Source: an uncultured Myxococcales bacterium
GTDB lineage: Bacteria; Myxococcota_A; Polyangia; Polyangiales; Polyangiaceae
Reading direction: 5' to 3'
Length of the DNA: 37,177 nt
Assembly (NCBI GenBank): GCA_937902985.1
Contig: CALFNG010000226.1
Location: forward strand, 1-37,177
The notes under the pieces are model-generated. The model ran no database searches and had not been told where the DNA came from. It saw nothing but the letters and a program-made list of their open reading frames with translations. Numbering within the stretch: position 1 is the first letter of the stretch; each line of letters starts with the position of its first letter. The position numbers were made by a program, and so were the translations under genes. Below, piece after piece: positions 1-7,756 of this stretch.

Positions 1-336
1 ACCGCGATCAGCGCGTCGAACAGGAGGGCCACGTGCGTGCGCTCGTAGAGGAGAAAACCTGGGCGCCGCGACGCGAGCCGTGTTCGAGTCGGAGACCTTG
101 ATCGATCCGAAAGTCCGCGGCGTCTCCTTAAATGCCCGCGGCGCTTCGTCGGGCTCCGCGCGCAATCGCACCGCCGCATGTCGATTTTGCGAAGCACCTA
201 GCGTGCGCTGATCGATGAACGGAGGTGCCGTCGCGAGCGCAACCCGACCGGTCCGAGAGCCACGCGGCGAGCACGCCGGACGAACGTTCTCTCGCTTCGT
301 GGACCGGCGAGACCCTCGGACATGCGGAGGAGCGTC
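1..336. other. Left-edge stretch without a firm gene
   Basis: No complete gene is supported here. The plus frame starting at base 3 stays open to a TGA near base 110 and could be the last residues of a gene entering from the left. A minus frame reading off the left edge (residues GFLLYERTHVALL, bases about 3-60) also looks protein-like but has no plausible start. The last bases hold the Shine-Dalgarno GGAGG (326-330) of the next gene. Confidence 0.35.
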
Positions 337-828
337 ATGAGAAATGAGCGAGTCAGGCTTCAGCCCTACGTCGATGCGCCTTTGGCCAAACAGCTCGCTG
401 CCTACGGCGCGGCGACGGGCATGACGACCAGCTTCGTCGTCCAAGCCGCCCTTCGCCAATATCTCGATCGCACCGACGACAAGATGCTGCTCCTGCAGCG
501 ACTCAACCGGCTCGGTCGGGCGTGGGAGCGCACCCAACGCGACCTCGAGATCCACATGGAGGCGTTCGCCATCTACGTGAAGCTCTGGTTCGCGCACACT
601 CCGCACATCCCCGACAACGCGAAGGACTCCGCCCGCCGGGAAGCCGAGAGCCGCTTCGCACAATTCCAGGAGTACCTCGTCGAACAAGTCCAGAGCGGGA
701 GCCGCTTCGTCGACGATCTGCCGCGCGAAGTCATCGCGGACGAGGCCGAGCTCTCCAAGATGGCCAGCGAGGCGTCCGCGGCTCCGGCGGGTGGCGAGGC
801 TCCTTCGGGGAAGCGCGATGAGGAGTAA
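337..828 (+). CDS. Ribbon-helix-helix (CopG-type) protein, conjugative-element type
   Basis: A 163-residue protein. The first 50 residues fit a ribbon-helix-helix DNA-binding fold (beta strand VRLQPYV, then helices around LAKQLAAYGAATG and SFVVQAALRQYL). They are followed by a long helical region with the pattern EAFAIYVKLWFAHTPHIPD. That layout matches CopG-like proteins found beside conjugal transfer genes of integrative elements, so a role in relaxosome or operon control is inferred. I chose the ATG at 337 because GGAGG lies six bases upstream. An in-frame ATG at 322 overlaps that ribosome binding site. The C-terminal 20 residues are low-complexity Ala/Gly/Ser. The stop overlaps the start of the next frame, which suggests a former operon leading toward the recombinase. 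Confidence 0.7.
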   Translation: MRNERVRLQPYVDAPLAKQLAAYGAATGMTTSFVVQAALRQYLDRTDDKMLLLQRLNRLGRAWERTQRDLEIHMEAFAIYVKLWFAHTPHIPDNAKDSARREAESRFAQFQEYLVEQVQSGSRFVDDLPREVIADEAELSKMASEASAAPAGGEAPSGKRDEE

Positions 829-1180
829 GCGTTTGGCCGGGAAACGAGGGCTTTCGAAGGCGCTCGCGTCGACGACCCACCTCGACGGGTCCGCACACCG
901 CGTGAAGCCGCCCATTCCTCCTCCTCCCACCGCTCGTTCGTTCTTGCCCCGTGCTCGCGGCAAGCTCTCGGCGGCGAAGAGCGCAAACGCGCGATCGCGG
1001 CATACTTCGATACCGAGGGACACGCGGTCTGCGTGCCGTTCGCGTGGATCCCAAGCGCGCTTCGCCGTCGCCGAGCTCGACCCGAGCGAACTGCTGCAAC
1101 TCGAGGGCGTGGATTGCATCGCCGAGCCCGCCCGTAAGTCGTACGGGGCGCCCGCCGCGAAAGGGACGTCGGGCAAATGA
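818..1180 (+). pseudogene. Short frameshifted gene downstream of the RHH gene
   Basis: The frame opening with ATG at 818 gives 120 residues (start MRSKRLAGKRG, end AAKGTSGK) and overlaps both neighbours. The first ATG lies inside the end of the RHH gene, and the stop forms ATGA with the next start at 1177. From about 937 to 1055 a different plus frame is the protein-like one (residues GGEERKRAIAAYFDTEGHAV). Before and after, the 818 frame is better (later residues FAVAELDPSELLQLEGVDC). This fits one ancestral gene carrying two compensating frameshifts, or sequencing errors. The family is not recognised. Its position between an RHH gene and a recombinase suggests cargo or maintenance of an integrated element. 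Confidence 0.45.
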
Positions 1181-1637
1181 AACGCAGCGCCCGGCCGCTC
1201 GTCGGCGCCTCTGGGGTCGTGGCGCTTGCTGTTCGTGCCGAGGGCGCTCCACCCTCGCCGCAGGTTGCCGACCCGAGCCGTGCCGAGGGCCCCGAGCCTC
1301 GGGAGCTGACGGGCGCCGTCCTTCAAGCTCTCGCGCCTGCCATCGCTCGAGGCCTCGGCTTCGACCTGCAGGCTGCCGTTCGGGGGCGCTACGTCCGGCT
1401 CCTTGCGCTCCATGCGCTTGACGGCCGGCCGCTCCCGTCCGACTGGGCCATTCCCATCCTACCCGACGAGGTGGTGGTGGCGTGCGCTCCGCTGAGGTCG
1501 CCGCTGTCGGGGGTCGCGGCGCTCGTCGTGCGGGGCGCTGTCTTGCCGCGGCCGAAGCTCGACTGCCGGAACGCGAGCGCATCGCCCGCGCGCTGGCCGA
1601 CGCGCTGCTCGCCGAGCTGGAACGGGGCACAACGTGA
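1177..1637 (+). pseudogene. Short unknown gene with probable -1 type frameshift
   Basis: It starts with ATG at 1177, overlapping the previous stop (ATGA). The first 120 residues look coding (LTGAVLQALAPAIARGLGF, then WAIPILPDEVVVACAPL). In this frame the sequence becomes non-protein-like after about 1550. The frame starting at 1563 continues plausibly with PERERIARALADALLAELE and stops at 1635-1637, just before the recombinase. I read this as one gene of about 150 residues broken by a frameshift near 1545-1560. No known domain is recognised. The same-strand order RHH, two small genes and recombinase with overlapping ends suggests an operon in decay. Confidence 0.4.
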
Positions 1638-1753
1638 ACACGATCGGAGCGGCCCCGCGGTACGCTGCGGCGGCGCCAACACTCAGCGGTGCCGACATGC
1701 ACCGGGAGTCGAACCGAGACGTCTTACCGCAGACGCGAGAGGAGCATCCGCAC

Positions 1754-3439
1754 ATGAGAGCCGCGGTCTACGTTCGACTGAGCAAGGAAGACAGGCAAGG
1801 GGCGCGCTCGGGAGTCGAGTCGTGCCTCGTGCAGCAGAAGAACGCCGAGCGTGCCATCGAGGCGCAGGCCTGGCACCTCGCCGCCGATCGCGTCTTCGTC
1901 GACGACGACGAGAGCGGCGCAGAGATTCTGCGCCGTCCCAAGCTTCAGGCCATGCTCCTTGTCGCCGAGCGCCGCGCCTTCGACGTCGTCGTCTTGCGCG
2001 ACTTGGATCGCCTCGCGCGCGACGCCGCGCGGCAAGCAGCGCTGCTCGTTCAGCTCAAGGACGCCGGCGTCGAGGTGTGGACCTACACCGACCGCGCGTT
2101 CGTGCAGCTCGACGGCTACGGCTACCTGCTGACCGCCGTCAAAGGCGTGGTCGCCGAACAGGAGCGCGCGAAAGCCGCGCAGCGCATCCGGGAGGGCTTG
2201 CGGTTTCGCGTTCAGGCGGGCCGGCGAGCGACCCCGGCGCCCTTCGGGTACCGCAGCATCCGCGACGCGAACGGCGCCGCGCACTGGCAGATCGACGACG
2301 CGCGCGCCGCGGTCGTCGTGCGCATAGGCGAGACGTTTGTCGAACGCAGTGGCTCCTTTCACGCCACCGCCGTAGCCCTCAACGGTGCCGGCGTTCCCTC
2401 TCCAGGTGGCAGCACCTGGAGCCCGCAGACCGTCAAGAACGTCCTCACCCATCCGCTCTACAGGGGCGAATACCGCCATGGCGCCATGCGCACGGTTGCG
2501 CGAGGCGGCACGCTGGTGCGCGTACGCGCGCCCGAGGCGGAGGTGCTGCGCATCGCCCATCCGGAGCTTCGGATCTGGCCCGCTGCGCTGCTCGCGCAGA
2601 TCGACGCCGCTCTCGCGCGGCCGCGCAGGAAGGCCTGGGGCGTGGCCACGCCGCGGCATCTGGCTTCCTCGTTTCTCCGGTGCGCGGTCTGCGGCTCGAG
2701 CCTCGTCGTCTCGGGCACCAAGAGCCGCAACAATCTCTCGTACGTCTGCGACAAGCATCGCATGCACGGGCGCTCGGCCTGCCGCGGCATCGGCTACCGT
2801 GCAGAGCACGCGGTCGACGCGGCCTTGCTTCGCGCGGTCGCGCCATTCATCGACGGGGACGTCGCGCAGCGCGCGCTGGGTCTGCTCAAAGACCGCCTCG
2901 AAGCGCAAGCCAAAGACCATGGTCGCGAATCCGCAAGCGAGCGAGTCCGGCGAGACCTTGATGCTGCGCAGCGCAAGTCCAGGAACCTGGCCGACGCCAT
3001 CGCGCGCGGCGGCGAGATGGACGCGCTCCTTGTCGCGTTGCGAGAGGAGACCGGCCGCATCGACGGCCTCAGAGCCGACCTCGAGCGCGTTAGCCATGCA
3101 GCTCCCGTGGCCATTGACCCGCAACGCATCCTCGCCACGGCGCGCAAGCGCCTCGCCGCCTTCTCGAAGCTTCTGCGCCGCGGGGGCGTCGAGGCCCGGC
3201 CGGTCGTCGCGGCCGTCCTCGGTAGCGAGCGGCTCGTCGCCACGCCCATCGAGGTCAAGGGCTCGCGGCGCTGGCAGCTCGCAGGGCAAATCTCCGCCGG
3301 ATACCTGATGTCCCACGTCGTAAAGGAAGCCTCTGGTTCTTGCCCATCGTGTGGCGTGCCTCGCGCGTCGCCGCGCGCTTCGCGACCGCGACGGCGGTCG
3401 CCTCGGCGGTCATGGGGCTCCGCGGCTTCGGGGGCGTGA
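1754..3439 (+). CDS. Large serine recombinase (site-specific integrase)
   Basis: A 561-residue large serine recombinase. Residues 4-150 form the resolvase domain with the nucleophile Ser10 (VYVRLSKED) and the conserved RDLDRLARD stretch at 82-90. About 165-285 is the recombinase DNA-binding domain (PFGYRSI at its start, LTHPLYRGEY at 231-240). A zinc ribbon uses Cys310, Cys313, Cys332 and Cys343. About 385-440 is rich in charged helix and likely forms the coiled-coil arm. The ATG at 1754 is preceded by GAGAGGAG at 1737-1744, so the longer reading from 1634 is not used. Such enzymes integrate and excise phages or integrative elements. The last 30 residues are Arg/Ser/Pro-rich and are encoded antisense to the next gene, so the natural terminus may have been lost and replaced by read-through. 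Confidence 0.9.
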   Translation: MRAAVYVRLSKEDRQGARSGVESCLVQQKNAERAIEAQAWHLAADRVFVDDDESGAEILRRPKLQAMLLVAERRAFDVVVLRDLDRLARDAARQAALLVQLKDAGVEVWTYTDRAFVQLDGYGYLLTAVKGVVAEQERAKAAQRIREGLRFRVQAGRRATPAPFGYRSIRDANGAAHWQIDDARAAVVVRIGETFVERSGSFHATAVALNGAGVPSPGGSTWSPQTVKNVLTHPLYRGEYRHGAMRTVARGGTLVRVRAPEAEVLRIAHPELRIWPAALLAQIDAALARPRRKAWGVATPRHLASSFLRCAVCGSSLVVSGTKSRNNLSYVCDKHRMHGRSACRGIGYRAEHAVDAALLRAVAPFIDGDVAQRALGLLKDRLEAQAKDHGRESASERVRRDLDAAQRKSRNLADAIARGGEMDALLVALREETGRIDGLRADLERVSHAAPVAIDPQRILATARKRLAAFSKLLRRGGVEARPVVAAVLGSERLVATPIEVKGSRRWQLAGQISAGYLMSHVVKEASGSCPSCGVPRASPRASRPRRRSPRRSWGSAASGA

Positions 3440-3764
3440 GGCCGAAGTCTGCGAGCGCGTCCGCGGCGTCACCGAATGCACCCCGGACGACCGTCTCGAA
3501 CGCGCGGATGACCGCGAGCTGAGAAGGCGCCGCCACGCGCTCGGCCTGGATGCGCGCCGCCAGGGCGGCTCGCTGCGTCGCGATCGCGTCCTTGTTGTCG
3601 ACGAACCGTTGCATGATCTCCGTCAGCTCGGTGACCGTGATGGTCGCGCCGCCCACCCGCAGCAGCTCGCTGGGCGTGAAGTGCTTGTTCGCGCCGCTGA
3701 TGAGCTGCCTCACGTCCGCGCAGGCCTCCCGGATCTTGGAGAAATCGTCCGGTGGGGCTGTCAA
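3255..3764 (-). CDS. Conserved hypothetical protein, 3' end overlapped by recombinase
   Basis: A 169-residue protein, helical and soluble, with no signal peptide. It opens with TAPPDDFSKIREACADVRQ and has the feature AVAVAKRAATREARHTMGK around residue 130. I recall similar proteins in myxobacterial genomes, which end in a basic segment of this type, but I cannot assign a function. The start is a TTG at 3764. No ATG alternative lies near it. The last 60 residues overlap the recombinase 3' end tail to tail (185 bases) and become Arg-rich, so the native C-terminus may have been replaced when the recombinase element inserted there. Confidence 0.65.
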   Translation of the reverse strand: MTAPPDDFSKIREACADVRQLISGANKHFTPSELLRVGGATITVTELTEIMQRFVDNKDAIATQRAALAARIQAERVAAPSQLAVIRAFETVVRGAFGDAADALADFGLTPPKPRSPMTAEATAVAVAKRAATREARHTMGKNQRLPLRRGTSGIRRRFALRAASAASP

Positions 3765-4132
3765 TTGTTCGGGCCCGCGGCGGGCGCGCGTCCCTGACGC
3801 CGACGAGGCGAGTCCTGAGGGGACCGCGGTCGCCTCTGAGGGGAGCGGATCGACGCGTCGGCGACAGGCGGCGGGGCCTGAGTCCCAGGGACCGGCGCGG
3901 GAGCGAGATACGCGGACGCGCGACGGACAAGGATCGACGCGTCGGCCGCCCGCGCCGGGTCCCGAGGGCCAGCGACCGCGTCATCCACGGGACGCCTGGA
4001 GCCCCGCGCGTCGGGAGGGCGCGGCTCTGCGAGGCGCGGGCGGACCCGTGTGGGACGCGCGCGCCCGCGTGCGAGCCGAGCCGCTTCGTAGAAGACGTGG
4101 ACCAGGACGCCCGCCACGGCGGGCCCCTAGCG
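3765..4132. other. Gene-free stretch with a 16-base direct repeat
   Basis: No convincing gene is visible on either strand. Open frames exist only because of high GC. The sequence GGATCGACGCGTCGGC occurs at 3847-3862 and again at 3931-3946. It contains the 10-base palindrome CGACGCGTCG. It may be an operator pair, or the remains of repetitive coding sequence. Confidence 0.5.
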
Positions 4133-5248
4133 TCAGCGACCGCGTGCGGCCTGGGACTCGATGGCCGTGGCGGGGGAGCGGCGGCGGGAGGCATAGCGAA
4201 CGAGCAGGCCGATGAGGGCGGCGTAGTCGATTCCCACGGCGGCGGCGGCGCGGGCCATTCCGGCGCCGGTGGACAGGTCGCAGTTGGGGTTCACGTCGAC
4301 GACGTACGGTATCCCCGAGGGGGCGAGGCGAACGTCGACGCGGCCATAGTCGCGCACGCCGACGGCGCGAAAGGCCTCGGCGGCGGCCCGGCGAACCCGG
4401 GCGGCGACGGAGTTGGCCAGGAGGGGATGGAGCACCGGCACGGTGCCGAGGTCGTCGACGGAGCCTGCCGTCCACTTGGCGTCGTACGAGACGATGCGCG
4501 GCACATCCGGTGGCAGAGCGCCGAAGTCGATCTCGCTGAGAGGCAGGACGCGAGGGGTAGGATGCCCGATGAGCGCGACGTTGAGCTCGCGCCCGTCGAT
4601 GAACTCTTCGACGAGACTGGGCTGGCGGAAGGTGGTCACGACGGCCTCGACCGCGCGCGAAAGCTGGTCTCGGTCGTGAACGACGCTGGTCCGCCAGATC
4701 CCGACGGAGCCGTCTTCGCGCACCGGCTTGACGATCAGGGGGAAGGGCAGGTCGCACGGGTCGCCCGCCCTCGCGAGCACCCGCCCTCGCGGCGTGGGGA
4801 TGTCCGCCGCCTCGAGGCGCTGCTTCACCCGGTCCTTGCGGAGGGCGAAGCTGAGCACCTCGGGAGGCGATCCGGTGAACGGGATCCCGAGTAGCTCGAG
4901 GAGCAGGGGAACGGCGCTCTCGAGGCGCGCGTCGCCACAGAGGGATTCGCAGAGGTTGAAGGCGCAGTCGGTTTCGAGGTCCGCCAGCCGTGCTCTCAGG
5001 GCGGCGAGGTCGCCGTCGACGCCGATGAGATGGGCATCGTGCCCCGCATCGTTGAGGATCGCTCCGACCCCGGCGGCGACTTCACCGACCTGTGCGCGCG
5101 CGGCCCACGCCGGGTCGTCTGCCGCGCACGCGTCTTCGTAGTCGACGTTGTAGAGAACGGCCACGCGCTTGCCGCGGCTTCGTCTGGGGGTCCGCCGCTC
5201 CGGCGTCGCCTGCGCCGGAGAGGACCCTGGCGGCTGATCGACCGTCAT
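4133..5248 (-). CDS. ATP-grasp protein, D-alanine-D-alanine ligase family
   Basis: A 371-residue ATP-grasp enzyme related to D-Ala-D-Ala ligases, which join two carboxylate or amino acid substrates through an acyl phosphate. After a 25-residue Pro/Arg-rich leader, the N-terminal domain starts at RVAVLYNVDYEDAC. The ATP-binding part has FPLIVKPVREDGSVGI, and the C-terminal metal site is VVDVNPNCDLSTG. The sequence is more like the uncharacterised ligase homologues than cell-wall Ddl, so the true substrate is unknown. I prefer the ATG at 5248 (GGAAAGG just upstream); ATG 5260 is also possible. Further upstream the frame is open only because of a 12-base tandem repeat that yields LVRA repeats. 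It is divergent from the CcmB-like gene. Confidence 0.8.
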   Translation of the reverse strand: MTVDQPPGSSPAQATPERRTPRRSRGKRVAVLYNVDYEDACAADDPAWAARAQVGEVAAGVGAILNDAGHDAHLIGVDGDLAALRARLADLETDCAFNLCESLCGDARLESAVPLLLELLGIPFTGSPPEVLSFALRKDRVKQRLEAADIPTPRGRVLARAGDPCDLPFPLIVKPVREDGSVGIWRTSVVHDRDQLSRAVEAVVTTFRQPSLVEEFIDGRELNVALIGHPTPRVLPLSEIDFGALPPDVPRIVSYDAKWTAGSVDDLGTVPVLHPLLANSVAARVRRAAAEAFRAVGVRDYGRVDVRLAPSGIPYVVDVNPNCDLSTGAGMARAAAAVGIDYAALIGLLVRYASRRRSPATAIESQAARGR

Positions 5249-5341
5249 GTGCCTTTCCATGGGGTCTCGCCCGAGTCGCTCTGGGCGCCGGAGGAGAGGC
5301 TGAACGAGAGCCCTGACCAGAACCCGGGGCAGAGCTCCGAG

Positions 5342-5389
5342 GAGAGCTCGGACGAGAGCTCGGACGAGAGCTCGGACGAGAGAGTGGAT
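5342..5389. repeat. 12-base tandem repeat, GAGAGCTCGGAC
   Basis: Three exact copies lie at 5342-5353, 5354-5365 and 5366-5377, followed by a degenerate copy. The array sits in the spacer between two divergent genes. Translated on the minus strand it gives LVRA repeats, which produce a spurious N-terminal extension of the ATP-grasp frame. Confidence 0.85.
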
Positions 5390-5464
5390 GACAACACGCG
5401 CCCTATTGCTCGAATCTACCGATGTCGCGATCAGGGTCAAGACGAGATCGCGCTCAATCGAACA

Positions 5465-6355
5465 ATGGCCGACGCCGATCGCGACGCACGCTCGCAACCG
5501 TCCCCACCAGGGCTGGCCCCGCCGGGGCTCGCGTCCCCATCAGGGCTGGCCCCGCCGGGGCTCGGCCCGCGCGCCGCGGCTCCGGTCGACCCGCCGGGAC
5601 GATCGAGTCCCTCGCAGAACGGGCGCGCGCCCGGTAACGGGTCTGCGCCCGGCTTGGCGCTCGGCTTCGCGCGCGGGTCCCTTGCCGTCTTTCTCAAGGA
5701 CCTCCGCATCGAAGTGGCGACCCGCGAAATCGTGACGACTGCGGCGTTCTTTGCCGCGCTCGTGGCGATCTTGGCGAGCGTGGCGTTCGCTACGGGCCCC
5801 CAGACGACGACGCGAGTCGCCCCGGGCGCGCTCTGGCTCGCGGTCGTGTTCTCGTCGATCCTCGCGCTCGGACGGACCTGGCAGCGGGAGCGGGAAGAGT
5901 CGGCCCTCGTGGGCCTGCTCGTCTCGCCCATCCCGCGGGCGGCCATCTGGTGCGGCAAGGCCGCCGGGGTGCTCGTCTTCATCCTGGCGGTCGAGGCCGT
6001 CGTGGTGCCCCTCGTGGCGCTCCTCTTTCACGTCGACCTTCCGCCCATCGCCGGACCGCTCGCCATGGTCATGGTCCTCGGCTCGATCGGCGTGGCCGCG
6101 ACCGGAACGCTCTTCGGCGCCATGACCGTGCGCACCCGGGCGCGGGAGCTCCTGCTCGCGAGCGTTCTCTTTCCGCTGCTGTCTCCGGCGCTCGTCTCGA
6201 GCGTGGCGGCGACCCGCGAGATCTTTTACGCGGTCACGAGCGGCCAGGCTGTGGACCTCGCAGAGCTCCGCGACTGGTTCTTCTTGCTCGGAGTCTTCGA
6301 CGCGGTCGCGATCGCGGGGGGGATGGCGATGTTCGGGGCCCTCGTCGAAGACTGA
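5465..6355 (+). CDS. ccmB: CcmB-like heme exporter/ABC membrane protein with extended N-terminus
   Basis: A 296-residue protein. Residues about 75-296 match CcmB, the membrane subunit of the CcmAB transporter used in cytochrome c maturation: an amphipathic start FLKDLRIEVATREIV, six hydrophobic segments, and the central stretch REREESALVGLLVSPIPR. Typical CcmB is about 220 residues. Here the first 70 are Pro/Gly-rich and partly encoded by a 31-base repeat (PPGLAPPGLASP), so this part is probably disordered. No ccmA, ccmC or other maturation gene adjoins it, which is unusual. The ATG at 5465 is the only reasonable start before the domain; a later start near residue 70 is possible. It converges on the oxidoreductase gene. 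Confidence 0.8.
   Translation: MADADRDARSQPSPPGLAPPGLASPSGLAPPGLGPRAAAPVDPPGRSSPSQNGRAPGNGSAPGLALGFARGSLAVFLKDLRIEVATREIVTTAAFFAALVAILASVAFATGPQTTTRVAPGALWLAVVFSSILALGRTWQREREESALVGLLVSPIPRAAIWCGKAAGVLVFILAVEAVVVPLVALLFHVDLPPIAGPLAMVMVLGSIGVAATGTLFGAMTVRTRARELLLASVLFPLLSPALVSSVAATREIFYAVTSGQAVDLAELRDWFFLLGVFDAVAIAGGMAMFGALVED
5501..5564. repeat. 31-base direct repeat inside the CcmB-like leader
   Basis: Two copies (5501-5531 and 5534-5564, period 33 bases) differ at one base. Each contains the self-complementary part GGCCCCGCCGGGGC. In frame they encode the PPGLAPPGL-type leader repeats. Confidence 0.8.
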
Positions 6356-6369
6356 CGGCGCTAGCGCCG
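6356..6369. terminator. Palindrome between convergent genes
   Basis: CGGCGCTAGCGCCG is a perfect 14-base palindrome directly after the CcmB-like stop and before the oxidoreductase stop. It could end transcription from both sides, but no T-run follows, so this is only a suggestion. Confidence 0.3.
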
Positions 6370-6397
6370 GTCCGCCGAACGCGCCGCGGCGAGCCCG

Positions 6398-7711
6398 TCA
6401 GACCTCCGCCGCCAGATCGCGAGCGGCCTTGGCGATGGCCTCGGGCTCGAGGGCCGTCCCGACGGCTTCGCCGATGGCAAAGACCCCCTCGCGAATGCGC
6501 CCGCCCCGGCCCGCGCGAACGACGAACCCCCGGACCTCGTGCGAGAGCTGCGCCCCGGCTTGCGAGCTGAGCTCGTATGCCGGAGCACCGGGGGCGTCGA
6601 TGAGCAACGCGTCGCACGGGATACGCCGCTCGCCGCTCGCGCCTCCGCTCGCGCCTCCCTCTGCGCCCGCGAACGTGACCGCCTTGATCCGCGAGCTCCC
6701 GGATGCGCGACGTGGCGCGCCGCGAACCACGAGCGCCTCGGGCTGGGCGGCTGCGTACGCCCTGCCGTAGGGGCCACCGCCATCGATGCACGCGATGACG
6801 ACCCTGGCGCCGACCACGACGCGGTGCGCGAGCAACCGACATCCCGCCCGCGCGCTCAGGACGCCGGGGACGTCGTTTCCCTCGAACGCGACCCCACCGT
6901 CGTGGGCCCCGGGGGCCAGCACCAGCGTGCGCGCTCGGACGACCTCGACGCGAACTCCGGCGTCCCGTCTTTCGCCGGGTCCGTCGTCGGCTTCCCTCGC
7001 GAGGAGCACATCGTCGCCGTAGACGCCTGCCGCGGTCGTTCGAAGGGACAGGCGCACCCGCCCCCGGGCGAGGACGCCGGCGAATGCCGTCATCGACGAC
7101 CGCCAGCGACCGGGGGCCACGCCCTCGAGGACGCGAGCGGCGCCGCCCCATGCGAGGTCGTCGTCCACCACCTCGACCTCGCGCCCGCGGGCGGCGAGCG
7201 CCGTGGCTGCCCCCATGCCTGCTGGGCCCGCGCCCACCACGAGCACGTCGACTTCGCGTCGCCGGGCCGCCCGGGGCGGGACAACGGCGTCTGGAAGGCG
7301 CCCGATGCCCGCCACGCGTCGGGCGAACCCCTGAAACACCCTCTGCAACCCCGGTACGCCCGCGAGGAGCTCGTGGTGGTTCATGCCCTCGGGAAAGAAC
7401 CAGTCGGCGACGCGAAGGAGGTCGGTGTCCTTGGAGCCAACGACATTCTGGGTCTCGATGCGCAACCCCTCGCGGCACGGGATCCGGCACGTCATCACGT
7501 TGGGCACGCCGTCGACGCGCGCGAGGCACCCGTCGCAGGCCGCCCGGAAGCACGCCGGTCCCCGGGGGCGGTGAAACTTCGGGCTCCTCGCGAGCGCGAG
7601 CTGGCCGGCAGCGACGAGGGCCACGGCTGCCGGCTCTCCGCGCTCGGCTACGACCGGGTCGCCGTCGAGGTGAATGGTGACGGGATCGCGCGGGGCGGCG
7701 AGGCGAGTCAT
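6398..7711 (-). CDS. 2Fe-2S/FAD oxidoreductase, sarcosine oxidase alpha-like
   Basis: A 437-residue protein. Residues 8-85 resemble the N-terminal 2Fe-2S domain of sarcosine oxidase alpha and hydrogen cyanide synthase A-type proteins, with Cys54, Cys59, Cys62 and Cys75 (FRAACDGCLARVDG). A Rossmann FAD/NAD-binding domain begins at about 155 (VDVLVVGAGPAGMGAATAL). The C-terminal part has the second dinucleotide fold and the closing motif GVFAIGEAVG. The aminomethyltransferase (GcvT-like) half of real sarcosine oxidase alpha is absent, and no beta subunit lies nearby. It probably transfers electrons from an unknown amine or opine-like substrate. The ATG at 7711 is chosen because the sequence upstream is not protein-like. 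It is divergent from the permease with a 45-base gap. Confidence 0.8.
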   Translation of the reverse strand: MTRLAAPRDPVTIHLDGDPVVAERGEPAAVALVAAGQLALARSPKFHRPRGPACFRAACDGCLARVDGVPNVMTCRIPCREGLRIETQNVVGSKDTDLLRVADWFFPEGMNHHELLAGVPGLQRVFQGFARRVAGIGRLPDAVVPPRAARRREVDVLVVGAGPAGMGAATALAARGREVEVVDDDLAWGGAARVLEGVAPGRWRSSMTAFAGVLARGRVRLSLRTTAAGVYGDDVLLAREADDGPGERRDAGVRVEVVRARTLVLAPGAHDGGVAFEGNDVPGVLSARAGCRLLAHRVVVGARVVIACIDGGGPYGRAYAAAQPEALVVRGAPRRASGSSRIKAVTFAGAEGGASGGASGERRIPCDALLIDAPGAPAYELSSQAGAQLSHEVRGFVVRAGRGGRIREGVFAIGEAVGTALEPEAIAKAARDLAAEV

Positions 7712-7756
7712 GGTGCCGGAAACGCGGAGGCAACACGCTAGCGCAATCGACCGTGT

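Noticed and set aside
3761-4117. Minus-strand 118-codon frame
   Set aside because: Low-complexity Arg/Pro/Ala text without a ribosome site or recognisable domain.
5249-5497. N-terminal extension of the ATP-grasp protein with LVRA repeats
   Set aside because: Produced by a 12-base tandem repeat in the spacer; better starts at 5248 or 5260 have upstream purine-rich sites.
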